Assembly: GCA_019746355.1 (NCBI GenBank)
Contig: JAIESC010000184.1
Span: forward strand, 1-41,355
Source of the DNA: Xanthobacteraceae bacterium
GTDB taxonomy: Bacteria; Pseudomonadota; Alphaproteobacteria; Rhizobiales; Xanthobacteraceae
Length of the DNA: 41,355 nt
Direction of reading: 5' to 3'
The notes under the pieces were generated by a model that was not told the DNA's origin, did not search any database, and saw nothing but the letters and a program-made list of their open reading frames with translations. The stretch's first letter is position 1. Each line of letters starts with the position of its first letter. This document shows positions 8,173 to 18,818 of the stretch, piece by piece. A program made the position numbers and the translations under genes.

Positions 8173-9063
8173 ATGGCATTTTCACATATTCTCGTCGGCG
8201 CAAGCGAACACGCGGCCGATCCCGCCGTCCGCAGCATTGCGCCGGCCGATCTCGCCGATGCGCTGAAGAAGGGCTGGGACGACTTCAGCGCCATGCCGAG
8301 CCATGCCGTGTTCCTGTGCGTGATTTATCCCGCAATCGGCATCCTGGTGGCGGCCCTGACGCTGGGCTACGCCTTCGTGCCGCTGCTGTTCCCGGCCGCG
8401 GCGGGCTTCGCCCTGATCGGGCCGTTTGCCGCGCTCGGCCTCTATGAGTTGAGCCGGCGGCGCGAGGCCGGCGTCGAGGTCTCGGCTTCCGATGCGCTCG
8501 AGGTGGTGCGCTCGCCCTCGATCGGCGCCATCGTCGCGCTGGGTCTGGTGCTGACGGCGATCTTCCTGGTCTGGATGGCGACCGCGAACGCCATCTACAC
8601 GACCTATTTCGGCTATGGCAGCCCGGAATCGATCAGCCAGTTCCTGCACGACCTGTTCTTCACCCGCGCCGGCTGGGGTCTGATCCTGGTCGGCAACGGC
8701 GTCGGGCTCCTGTTTGCGATTGCCGCCTACCTGGTCGGCGTCGTGTCGTTCCCGCTGCTGCTCGATCGCGAGGTCGGCGCGGCGGTGGCGATGCTCACCT
8801 CGCTGCGCGTCGTCGTGCACAATCCGCTGACCATGGCGCTGTGGGGCCTGATCGTTGCGGCGCTGCTCGTGATCGGCACGATCCCGCTGTTCCTGGGCCT
8901 CGCGGTGGTGTTGCCGGTGCTCGGCCATGCGACCTGGCACCTCTACCGCAAGGCGGTGGTGGCGGACCAAAGCCCGCGCGCCGAGTTCCGCCCGCAGCCG
9001 CCCGGAAAGCGCTACGCCGCCGAGTTCCCGGTGTCCCTGTTCAAGCGGACCGAGCAAAAATAG
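8173..9063 (+). CDS. DUF2189 domain integral membrane protein
   Basis: The roughly 296-residue protein has a short soluble N-terminus (HILVGASEHAADPAVRSI, then ADLADALKKGWDDF), followed by about six hydrophobic helices. The Trp-Asp of the GWDDF segment and the following amphipathic-to-membrane transition are the pattern of the DUF2189 family, whose function is unknown. The first ATG (8167) is only one base from the GGAGG site, while the second (8173) is seven bases away, so I use the second. It stands alone between a terminator and the convergent haloacid dehalogenase gene. Confidence 0.83.
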   Translation: MAFSHILVGASEHAADPAVRSIAPADLADALKKGWDDFSAMPSHAVFLCVIYPAIGILVAALTLGYAFVPLLFPAAAGFALIGPFAALGLYELSRRREAGVEVSASDALEVVRSPSIGAIVALGLVLTAIFLVWMATANAIYTTYFGYGSPESISQFLHDLFFTRAGWGLILVGNGVGLLFAIAAYLVGVVSFPLLLDREVGAAVAMLTSLRVVVHNPLTMALWGLIVAALLVIGTIPLFLGLAVVLPVLGHATWHLYRKAVVADQSPRAEFRPQPPGKRYAAEFPVSLFKRTEQK

Positions 9064-9070
9064 GCCGCGA

Positions 9071-9775
9071 TCAAAGCCCGAGCTTGCCGGCGAGGTCTTC
9101 GAGGCTGACGCCCGCGACATCGACCGGCACGCTCGGCGCGGTTTCGCCCCTGCCCGGACCGTGCTCGTTGGGCCGCGCGATGTGCCCGGTCCGCAACCCG
9201 TTCTTCGCCGCATGCGCGAGATCGTTGGAGTGCGCCGCGATCATCATGCAGTCGGAGGGCGCGAGGTCGAACGCCGCGCAGGCGGCGAGATAGACCCGTG
9301 GCTTGGGCTTGAAGTCGCCGGCGATCTCGGAGCCGAGGATCGCGTCCCATGGAAAGCCGTTGCGGCGGGCGAGATCGACCATCAGCGAGATATTGCCGTT
9401 CGACACCGGCGCCAGCAGGCATTTCCGCTTCAGCCGCTGAAGCCCCAGCGCGGCATCCGGCCACGCGTCGAGGCGGTGCCAGGCGAGATTGAGGTCTCGC
9501 TTGGTGTCCTCGGAAAGCCGGCTGACATTGAACCGCGGCAGGATGCGCTCGAGATTGTGCCGGTGCAGGACATCGAGCTTGCAGAACGCAAGCCGGCCGC
9601 TGCGGATTTCCTCCATCGCCGGCTGGTACTCGCCGCGCCACGCGTCGGCAAAGGCGAGCCAATCGAGGTGATGGCCAAGCGGCTTCAGAATCGATTCAGC
9701 CTCGCGCGCGACGCTTGTGCGCCAGTCGACCATCGTGCCGAACACATCGAAGAAACAGGCCTTGGGCGGCTGCAA
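9071..9775 (-). CDS. Haloacid dehalogenase, type II-like HAD hydrolase
   Basis: The 234-residue product contains the HAD nucleophile motif CFFDVFGTMVDW (Asp at about residue 10), the motif II Ser in APVSNGN, a motif III Lys in GDFKPKPRVY, and the C-terminal AAHSNDLAHAAKNG of the L-2-haloacid dehalogenase branch. It should hydrolyse a carbon-halogen or phosphate ester bond in the cytosol; the substrate is not shown. The frame is open 33 codons further upstream, but that part is Arg-rich and unlike the family. A TTG at 9775 sits five bases after GGAGAG and starts one short step before the nucleophile strand, so I take it as the start. Confidence 0.85.
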   Translation of the reverse strand: MQPPKACFFDVFGTMVDWRTSVAREAESILKPLGHHLDWLAFADAWRGEYQPAMEEIRSGRLAFCKLDVLHRHNLERILPRFNVSRLSEDTKRDLNLAWHRLDAWPDAALGLQRLKRKCLLAPVSNGNISLMVDLARRNGFPWDAILGSEIAGDFKPKPRVYLAACAAFDLAPSDCMMIAAHSNDLAHAAKNGLRTGHIARPNEHGPGRGETAPSVPVDVAGVSLEDLAGKLGL

Positions 9776-9827
9776 GCGTTCTCTCCTGCGCCCATGATGT
9801 CGCCCCGGCGACGCAAATGTCGAGACC

Positions 9828-9856
9828 CTGTCAGCCGATTCAAGCGTTGCTATAGT
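9828..9856 (+). promoter_or_regulatory. Putative sigma70-type promoter of the dienelactone hydrolase gene
   Basis: CTGTCA (9828-9833) and TATAGT (9851-9856) are separated by 17 bases and match the -35 and -10 consensus at four and five of six positions. Transcription would start near 9863, leaving a short leader with a GAGG site before the ATG at 9890. Confidence 0.5.
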
Positions 9857-9889
9857 CCGGCATCGAAATCTCAATCATGAGGATGGGCA

Positions 9890-10639
9890 ATGTCGTATGC
9901 GGGTCTGATAGCGGAGACCGTTTCGTTTCAGGGACACAACGGCGACAAGGGCGAGGCCTATTACGCGCGCCCGACCGGCCATGCCAAGGTTGGCGGCGTG
10001 GTGGTGATCATGCATATGCCCGGCTGGGACGAATGGATCATCGAGACCACGCGCAAGATCGCCCACCACGGCTATGCGGCGATCTCCCCTCACCTCTACT
10101 TCCGTGAAGGCACCGGCAGCCCCGACGATCTCGGCGCGCGGGTGCGCGCGGCCGGCGGCGTACCCGACGACACGGTGATGGGCGACGTCGCGGGGGCGAT
10201 GGCGTATCTGCGGGCGCAGCCCAACTCCAACGGCAAGGTTGGTGTGATCGGCTTCTGCTCCGGCGGCCGCCACACCTATCTCGCGGGTTGCCGGGTCCAA
10301 GGGATCGACGCGCTGGTCGATTGCTGGGGCGGCAACGTGGTGGTCGATGATCCCAAGGCGCTGAACGCCAAGCGGCCGGTCGCGCCGATCGATCTGACCG
10401 AAAAAATGACCGCGCCGCTGCTCGGCCTGTTCGGCAACGACGACGAGAACCCGACCGCCGACCAGGTCAACCGCACCGAGGCGGTGCTCAAGAAGCTCGG
10501 CAAGACTTACGAATTCCACCGCTACGACGGCGCGGGCCACGCCTTCTTCAACCACGCCCGCGCCTCGGCCTACCGCGCCGAGCAGGCCGCCGACGGCTGG
10601 AAGAAGGTGTTCGCCTTCTTCAAGAAGCATCTCGGCTGA
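9890..10639 (+). CDS. Dienelactone hydrolase family protein
   Basis: This 249-residue alpha/beta hydrolase carries the dienelactone hydrolase nucleophile elbow GFCSGGR with Cys123, an acidic residue in FGNDDENP (about 184), and the catalytic His in GAGHAFF (His217). This is the Cys-Asp-His triad of DLH. The family opens dienelactones in chlorocatechol breakdown or hydrolyses other small esters. A TATAGT -10 hexamer lies upstream. The following DUF6295 gene is 24 bases downstream with its own ribosome site, so the two are likely cotranscribed. Confidence 0.92.
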   Translation: MSYAGLIAETVSFQGHNGDKGEAYYARPTGHAKVGGVVVIMHMPGWDEWIIETTRKIAHHGYAAISPHLYFREGTGSPDDLGARVRAAGGVPDDTVMGDVAGAMAYLRAQPNSNGKVGVIGFCSGGRHTYLAGCRVQGIDALVDCWGGNVVVDDPKALNAKRPVAPIDLTEKMTAPLLGLFGNDDENPTADQVNRTEAVLKKLGKTYEFHRYDGAGHAFFNHARASAYRAEQAADGWKKVFAFFKKHLG

Positions 10640-10663
10640 CCGACCGGCACCGGAGAAAACACC

Positions 10664-10987
10664 ATGTGCTCCTACATCGTGGAAAAGGCCAGGCTTTACG
10701 GGACCGCGAAGGGACCGGGCAGCGAATGGATGAAGGTCGATACCGCCAACGTCTATTACGACCATCCCTATGAGGCGCAGCTCGACCACGCGCTGTGTGT
10801 CGACTTCGTCTGCGAGGCGCAGGGCGGGCGCGAGCGCGTCGCAATCGAGATTTCGCGGGAATCGGCGCTGGAACTGATCGAGAAGATCAAGGCCGCGCTC
10901 GCGAGCGGTGATGACGCGCACGGCAAGGCCACACCGGTTCAGTGCTCGCTGGTCGGCTCCCGTGAGGAGGTGGCGAGCCTGTTCTAG
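10664..10987 (+). CDS. DUF6295-like small protein
   Basis: The 107-residue soluble protein begins MCSYIVEKARLYGTAKG, followed by VYYDHPYEAQLDHALCVDF and a C-terminal helix (SRESALELIEKIKAAL). This matches my memory of DUF6295, small proteins of unknown function in actinobacteria and rhizobia, often beside dienelactone hydrolases. A GGAGA site precedes the start. It probably shares a transcript with the hydrolase. Its stop codon abuts the broken end of the VIT-like remnant on the other strand. Confidence 0.7.
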   Translation: MCSYIVEKARLYGTAKGPGSEWMKVDTANVYYDHPYEAQLDHALCVDFVCEAQGGRERVAIEISRESALELIEKIKAALASGDDAHGKATPVQCSLVGSREEVASLF

Positions 10988-11153
10988 CTAGGTTGCAGCC
11001 GAGCGCGCCTAAGATCATGGTGCGGAGTTCGGCGCGGCCGGCGGTGGCGACGCTGAGCGTCATGGTGCCGGTCAGCACCATGATCAACCCGAACAGGACC
11101 TCGGAGATGCTGTCGATCGGGTCGAGCAGAGCACGCGCCGGCTTTCCGTGCAT
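10987..11153 (-). pseudogene. Truncated VIT-like membrane protein gene
   Basis: From an ATG at 11153 the translation reads as a family N-terminus: LLDPIDSISEVLFGLIMVLT, then SVATAGRAELRTMILGALGC and NLA. This is the first membrane helix and following loop of VIT1/CCC1-like proteins found in rhizobia, which I recall continuing with a Trp-Gly-Ile-Ile-Asp segment and several more helices. Here the homology stops at NLA, exactly at the end of the convergent DUF6295 gene, and the frame then runs antisense through that gene. I read it as a 5' remnant whose remaining part was lost in a rearrangement. Confidence 0.6.
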
Positions 11154-11173
11154 GACACCGCCATTCTCCGGCT

Positions 11174-11445
11174 CTACTGGGCTTCCGAGTCTTTCCGGCC
11201 CGGCAAATACAGCACGGCAAGAAGGATCAAACCGGCTCCGACCGACAGCCATGGGCCAAGTATCTTAGCGAATCTTCCTTCTGCTATGAGCACCCCGACG
11301 TAATTTTCGACGAAGGTTTCATAGCGAGAGTCCAGGCTTCCTGAACGGACGAAGCGGTCTATCCATTCCAGAATCCAGCCCGCGAACCGCCATACCACGC
11401 CAAGCAAAACAAGGGCGAAGCTGCAATGACAATCAGTTTCCTCAT
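11174..11445 (-). pseudogene. Small membrane protein gene with a probable frameshift
   Basis: An ATG at 11445 opens MRKLIVIAA, a typical membrane-anchor start, but this frame stops after 28 codons at 11359. The next frame continues the hydrophobic helix as FALVLLGVVWRFAG and goes on to ILEWIDRF, SRYETFVENYVGVLIAEGRF and a second helix (WLSVGAGLILLAVLY), ending at 11174. Restoring one base near 11424 would join the two into a protein of about 90 residues with two membrane segments. The downstream frame alone has only a TTG start without a good site. It may be a real mutation or a sequencing error. The family is unknown to me. Confidence 0.5.
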
Positions 11446-11452
11446 GTCGGTA

Positions 11453-11638
11453 TCAGACGTCTGCTTCGCGCCAAACCAAGAATGCCAGTCCCCCGAAGAA
11501 CACCAGGACCGGCGCGCTCCACCAGACCGGCACCGCAAACCCGGTGACGACAACAGCCCAGCCGGTAAACAGCCGGAGCAAATGCAGGAGAGCGATGAGA
11601 GCCAGAACAACAACTGCGGTCAGAGTGAAAGGCTTCAT
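11453..11638 (-). CDS. Small two-helix membrane protein
   Basis: This 61-residue protein opens MKPFTLTAVVVLALIALLHL, then has RLFTGWAVVVTGFAVPVWWS and a second helix ending FLVWREADV. It resembles a widespread family of about 60-residue uncharacterised membrane proteins in proteobacteria. The ATG at 11638 begins directly at the first helix; longer upstream frames are Arg/Cys-rich and unlikely. It precedes the frameshifted membrane-protein gene by seven bases and the VIT remnant further on, so the three may once have formed a unit. Confidence 0.72.
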   Translation of the reverse strand: MKPFTLTAVVVLALIALLHLLRLFTGWAVVVTGFAVPVWWSAPVLVFFGGLAFLVWREADV

Positions 11639-11875
11639 TGAAAGCCCCCGGAGCCGTGTCGCAGTAATTATACCGGCCGAAACGTCGTCCGCATAGCCGG
11701 CGTGTGAGAGCTCTGATCGCATTTCGTGAGGAGGGATGGCGCATCCTTGTCGTGCCGCTTCGGCGGCATTGGCACCTGTCCGCAAGAAAGCCGAGATTTA
11801 CATGGATTTTTGATTTCGGCACGCCGCCAGACGGATAATCAGCTCAGTCGCTGAAATTATCGGCGCCCTAAGGGG

Positions 11876-12286
11876 TTATTTCCTCCCGCCTCCAACCGTC
11901 CGCTTCCGACGGAGATGGCGAGGCAAACGTTCAGATGTTCGTCCGTGAGCCATATCCGGCTTGAGCTGCTCATTGTATCCCAGCGCCTGTTCAATGCGGC
12001 TCAGGTCTTGACCCAGCCGTCTCAGAACCAGTTTGCGTTTTTTACCGCGAGGCAGTTCGGAACCAAACAGCCTGAAAATGAGCGGATACGCCGCTTCTCG
12101 AACTTTCCTGATCGCTGTGTCGGCAGCCTCCATTTCAAGTTGACGCAAGCCCCCCCGGTCGACAAATGCCTGTGGGTTCTCGCCGACGGGAGCGCAACCA
12201 AGCTCCGCAATCCGGTCGCTTGCCGAGCTCAAGACAATTGAAAAAGCGGATGAGAAGGAAGCCCAGCGGGGTGCGTCATCATTCAT
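11876..12286 (-). CDS. Hypothetical protein, basic C-terminus
   Basis: I do not recognise this 136-residue protein. It has a GGGAG ribosome site before the ATG. The N-terminal half is mixed and slightly acidic (MNDDAPRWASF, then SASDRIAELGC), a helical middle follows (EAADTAIRKVREAAYPLIFRLFG broken by a Pro-Arg-Gly-Lys-Lys turn), and the tail is rich in Arg and Lys (RLPRHLRRKR), as in nucleic-acid-binding proteins. It lies 56 bases downstream of the ROK kinase on the same strand and could be the last gene of the carbohydrate operon. Its lower-GC codon use matches that cluster rather than the flanks. Confidence 0.55.
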   Translation of the reverse strand: MNDDAPRWASFSSAFSIVLSSASDRIAELGCAPVGENPQAFVDRGGLRQLEMEAADTAIRKVREAAYPLIFRLFGSELPRGKKRKLVLRRLGQDLSRIEQALGYNEQLKPDMAHGRTSERLPRHLRRKRTVGGGRK

Positions 12287-12342
12287 GTGAGACTCCCGTC
12301 TGAAAGCTGGACTTAGTTAACAACGACGATCGCCTCAGCCCG

Positions 12343-13131
12343 CTACTTCCGACCGGCCTCCGAGCGAAGAGGTCGGCTCCCTGTCCACAAGCGAAAACCA
12401 CCGAGGAAAGCGTTAGCGTTTTGTCCTGCGCGACATCGCGCGGGGAGAACGGCGAGCTTATTTACATTACCACCGCCGATCACAGTCTCGTCTGGCCGCA
12501 ACGCCGCCACAAGACGTTCGATCACGTCGGCCACATGACGGCGCCATGTCGGCCGGCCGCTGCGCTCCAAACCGGCTCGGCCGACATAATCCTCGTAAGT
12601 GCCATTTTTGTAAGGCAAATGGCCAAGTTCCATCGGCTTCACGATGCCCTTCACCACCATGGCGGTGCCCAGGCCGGTTCCCAGGCCCAAAAACAGCATC
12701 TTGCCGCCTCTGTAGCTTCCCAGGGCCTGCATGGCGGCGTCATTCAAAACTTTAACAGGAAGGCCGAAAACCTGCTCGAAGTCGAATCCAACCCAGCCAT
12801 GTCCTAAGTTGACAGGCTCCGCGGCGGGCCGGCCGCCCAAGACTGAGCCGGGGTATCCGATCGAAATTGCATCATACGTCCAATCTGCGGCGAGCTTGTT
12901 AACCGCCGACACCATGAGCCGAGGAGTAAGTTTTGTTCCGGACCGGAAAGATCGGCTTTCGTTTTGTCCTGTGACAAGGATCTTGACCGAGCTGCCGCCT
13001 ACGTCGATGACCAGCACGTTCTTGATCGAGGACGACCGTTCCACTGTGCCCCTTGCCCGGGGCCTGCGAGGTGTCCCCACTCTGTTACGCCGCCCCGTTG
13101 CGCGCTCGAAATCGATTTCCGCGGTATTCAT
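12343..13131 (-). CDS. ROK-family sugar kinase, polyphosphate glucokinase-like
   Basis: After a basic 36-residue leader the 262-residue protein has the ROK phosphate-1 motif VIDVGGSSVKI, ISIGYPGSV, the catalytic LNDAAMQALG, the phosphate-2 loop FLGLGTGLGTAMV, and ELGHLPYKNG. Like the mycobacterial polyphosphate glucokinase, and unlike ROK repressors and most ATP-glucokinases, it lacks the Cys-rich zinc motif after the GH. I therefore infer glucose phosphorylation with polyphosphate (or either donor). It starts six bases after the GH65 stop, so translation is probably coupled, and it would phosphorylate the free glucose released by the phosphorylases upstream. The donor specificity is an inference. 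Confidence 0.78.
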   Translation of the reverse strand: MNTAEIDFERATGRRNRVGTPRRPRARGTVERSSSIKNVLVIDVGGSSVKILVTGQNESRSFRSGTKLTPRLMVSAVNKLAADWTYDAISIGYPGSVLGGRPAAEPVNLGHGWVGFDFEQVFGLPVKVLNDAAMQALGSYRGGKMLFLGLGTGLGTAMVVKGIVKPMELGHLPYKNGTYEDYVGRAGLERSGRPTWRRHVADVIERLVAALRPDETVIGGGNVNKLAVLPARCRAGQNANAFLGGFRLWTGSRPLRSEAGRK

Positions 13132-13137
13132 GACGCA

Positions 13138-15573
13138 TCACTTCGATGTTGCTCCTACAGGCGATTTTGAAGTCATTTTCGGCAACGATTCTTGCCACCT
13201 GCTGACTGAGCGGATTGCTACGGGATGCTCTCGGGTCAATTGAACCTCTTCCACCTCGTGGCGGATCACCAGGTGGTCACCGTCGCGCAGAGTGTATTCA
13301 ACCTTTTGCAGGCCAATCTCGACGTCCAGCATTTGACCGCGGTACGTCACGGTGAACCGCAGCGTAGCATTGTCGTCCGGCGCACGACGCGGCCAGAATG
13401 ACAGCCGGCCATCCTCGTCCCGCATCCCGCCCAGCCCATAGCTGAGCATCATCCACGTGCCACCCATTGAGGCGATATGGCATCCGTCCTTCACGTTGCC
13501 GCCAACATCGGCCAGATCCATCAGCAACGCAGCCATCCCGTACTGGAGCGCTTTTTCCATGTTGCCGACTTGCGCGGCGATGATCGCTTCGACGCATGAG
13601 GACAATGATGAATCGCCTGTTGTCAACGGATCGTAGAAGTCGAAGTTGCGTTGCTTCGCCTCCAAGGAAAAGACATCGCCCAACAGGAACATGGCCAAGA
13701 CCACGTCAGCCTGCTTGATCACCTGCTTCCGATAGATGTTCAGGGGATGATAGAAAAGCAGCAGCGGATAGTGTTCGCTGGGCGTGTTTTCGAAGTCCCA
13801 CGGCTCTCGTTCCAGAAAACTGTCGTCTTGCGGAATGATTTTCAGCTTCTCGTCGTATGGCACGTACATACTCTCTGCTGCACGGGCCCATTCCGTTGCC
13901 TCAGATGGCTCGAGCGCAGTCTTGTTGACGAGAGCATTGTAGGCGTCCGGGTGTTCCAGCCGCATCGACGTGACCGTCTGAGCCGCGTAGCGCAGGTTCT
14001 CGCGGGCCATCAAATTGGTATATGCGTTGTTATTGACGACCGTGTTGTATTCATCAGGGCCAGTCACGGCGTTGATGCAGAATTTTCCTCCCTTCACGTC
14101 CGAGTAGAAGCCAAGATCCAGCCACAGGCGCGCCGTTTCCACGAGCATCTCGGCACCGCAGTCTCGCAAGAATGCAACGTCTCCTGTTGCTTGCACGTAC
14201 TTGCGCATCGCGTAGATGATGTCTGCATTGATGTGGTACTGCGCAGTGCCAGCCGCATAGTATGCTGATGCTTCTTCACCATTGATCGTACGCCACGGAA
14301 ACATCGCTCCTCGATGACCGAGCTGTCTCGCCCGTGTCCGCGCCTGCGGCAGCATCTTGTAACGAAAGGTCAGGAGATTCCGGGCAATCCAGGGGGAGGT
14401 ATACGTTAGAAACGGCAGCAGATAGATTTCGGTGTCCCAAAAGTAGTGGCCCTCATACGATTGTCCGGTGAGGCCTTTGGCCGGTACACCCACCCCTTCG
14501 GCGCGCGCTGACGCCTGCAGAACGTGGAAAAGGTTGAAGCGAATCGCTTGTTGAATCTCGACGGTCGTGCGTTTTGTACGATCCTGGCGCGTATTCTGCA
14601 CACGGACGTCGCTACGGTGCCAGAAATCTCCCATGTACCGCTCTTGAGCAGTGAGCAAATCTTTCCATCCACGGGTCGCCACTCGATCCATGGTCCACTC
14701 GGCGCGGCCGCAGAGGTCCTCGGCCGAAGCCGTCTGGGACGTGTGATAGACCATGAATTTTGTGAGATGGATCGGACTGCCGCGGCCGGCCTCGATCGTG
14801 AAGGCAATCTGGCCGAAGTCATCGGCGTGAACAGCCTGATAGGCGTGAGGGCACTCGGTTTCCACGTCGTGATCAATGGCACAGGCGAGGACCAGACCAC
14901 TTCTCTCGGTTGCATGACACAATACGACACGACGGTCCTTGGTGTGGCTCGCTCGAGGATGAAGGACCCGCCCCTCGAAGGCTGTCGCCAACCGGGGATC
15001 GTCCTTGCTCGCGCGTGCATTTGATTCATTCACCTTCATCTCGGAGGAAATCACGACGAAGGCATCCGCATTGAGGAGCGTCACGCAATACGAGATGGCG
15101 GCTACGTGCCTGTGGGCGAGAGAGATTAGCCGGCGAGACGTAATAGAAACCTGCTTGCCAGCGGGCGTCTGCCAAAGGATCTCCCGGTCGAGAGTTCCAC
15201 ACTTCATGTTGAGTCGTCGCTCGTAATTCAAGAGCTTTGCATGGGATAGCCAGAACGGCTCGTCATCAACGAACAGCTTGATGATTTTAGTATCTGTCAC
15301 ATTACAGATGGTCTGTCCGGTCCTGGCAAAACCGTATGCTTCTTCTCCGTAGACGATCGGTCGCGTTTCATAGAAGCCATTGATGAAAGTGCCGTTCTCG
15401 AAGCCCGGTCCGCCCTCTTCCGGACATCCACGCATGCCGAGGTATCCGTTGCCGAGCGCCAGCATCGTTTCCAATTGCGCGAGGAATTCGGGGTGAAACC
15501 CCCGCTCGATGATGTTCCACTCATCGGCTGGGTAGTCATGTGATGGCGGTTTCACACGTTGGTGATGGAGCAT
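13138..15573 (-). CDS. GH65 disaccharide phosphorylase (Rv3401-like branch)
   Basis: This 811-residue protein has the family 65 layout: an N-terminal beta-sandwich, linker helices, an (alpha/alpha)6 barrel and a C-terminal beta layer. The general acid is Glu508 in TGPDEYN (504-510), KQADVV is at 620-625, and the phosphate-binding TGDSSLSS lies near 652-659, all intact. Family members split alpha-glucosides (trehalose, maltose, kojibiose, nigerose) with phosphate, giving beta-glucose-1-phosphate. The substrate loop, FPWRTINGEEASAYY at 425-439 then HINAD, is that of the mycobacterial Rv3401-like group, whose substrate I cannot state. GAGAGG precedes the ATG; it starts 28 bases after the fused GH65 gene. 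Confidence 0.92.
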   Translation of the reverse strand: MLHHQRVKPPSHDYPADEWNIIERGFHPEFLAQLETMLALGNGYLGMRGCPEEGGPGFENGTFINGFYETRPIVYGEEAYGFARTGQTICNVTDTKIIKLFVDDEPFWLSHAKLLNYERRLNMKCGTLDREILWQTPAGKQVSITSRRLISLAHRHVAAISYCVTLLNADAFVVISSEMKVNESNARASKDDPRLATAFEGRVLHPRASHTKDRRVVLCHATERSGLVLACAIDHDVETECPHAYQAVHADDFGQIAFTIEAGRGSPIHLTKFMVYHTSQTASAEDLCGRAEWTMDRVATRGWKDLLTAQERYMGDFWHRSDVRVQNTRQDRTKRTTVEIQQAIRFNLFHVLQASARAEGVGVPAKGLTGQSYEGHYFWDTEIYLLPFLTYTSPWIARNLLTFRYKMLPQARTRARQLGHRGAMFPWRTINGEEASAYYAAGTAQYHINADIIYAMRKYVQATGDVAFLRDCGAEMLVETARLWLDLGFYSDVKGGKFCINAVTGPDEYNTVVNNNAYTNLMARENLRYAAQTVTSMRLEHPDAYNALVNKTALEPSEATEWARAAESMYVPYDEKLKIIPQDDSFLEREPWDFENTPSEHYPLLLFYHPLNIYRKQVIKQADVVLAMFLLGDVFSLEAKQRNFDFYDPLTTGDSSLSSCVEAIIAAQVGNMEKALQYGMAALLMDLADVGGNVKDGCHIASMGGTWMMLSYGLGGMRDEDGRLSFWPRRAPDDNATLRFTVTYRGQMLDVEIGLQKVEYTLRDGDHLVIRHEVEEVQLTREHPVAIRSVSRWQESLPKMTSKSPVGATSK

Positions 15574-15601
15574 GCGCCGTCCCTCTCAAGGCAGCACGAA
15601 G

Positions 15602-18754
<3,153 letters not shown>

Positions 18755-18818
18755 CGTTTCTCTCCCTGATCGTGTATAAGAATCGCCGCACCTTTCGACT
18801 GCCGCATCTGCGCATCGG

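Noticed and set aside
11442..11822. Longer minus-strand frame over the small membrane protein
   Set aside because: Cys/Arg-rich shadow in another frame; the 61-residue two-helix protein explains the region better.
13651..14268. Plus-strand 205-codon frame opposite the second GH65 gene
   Set aside because: It lies opposite well-conserved GH65 barrel sequence including the general acid region, and shows no motif of its own.
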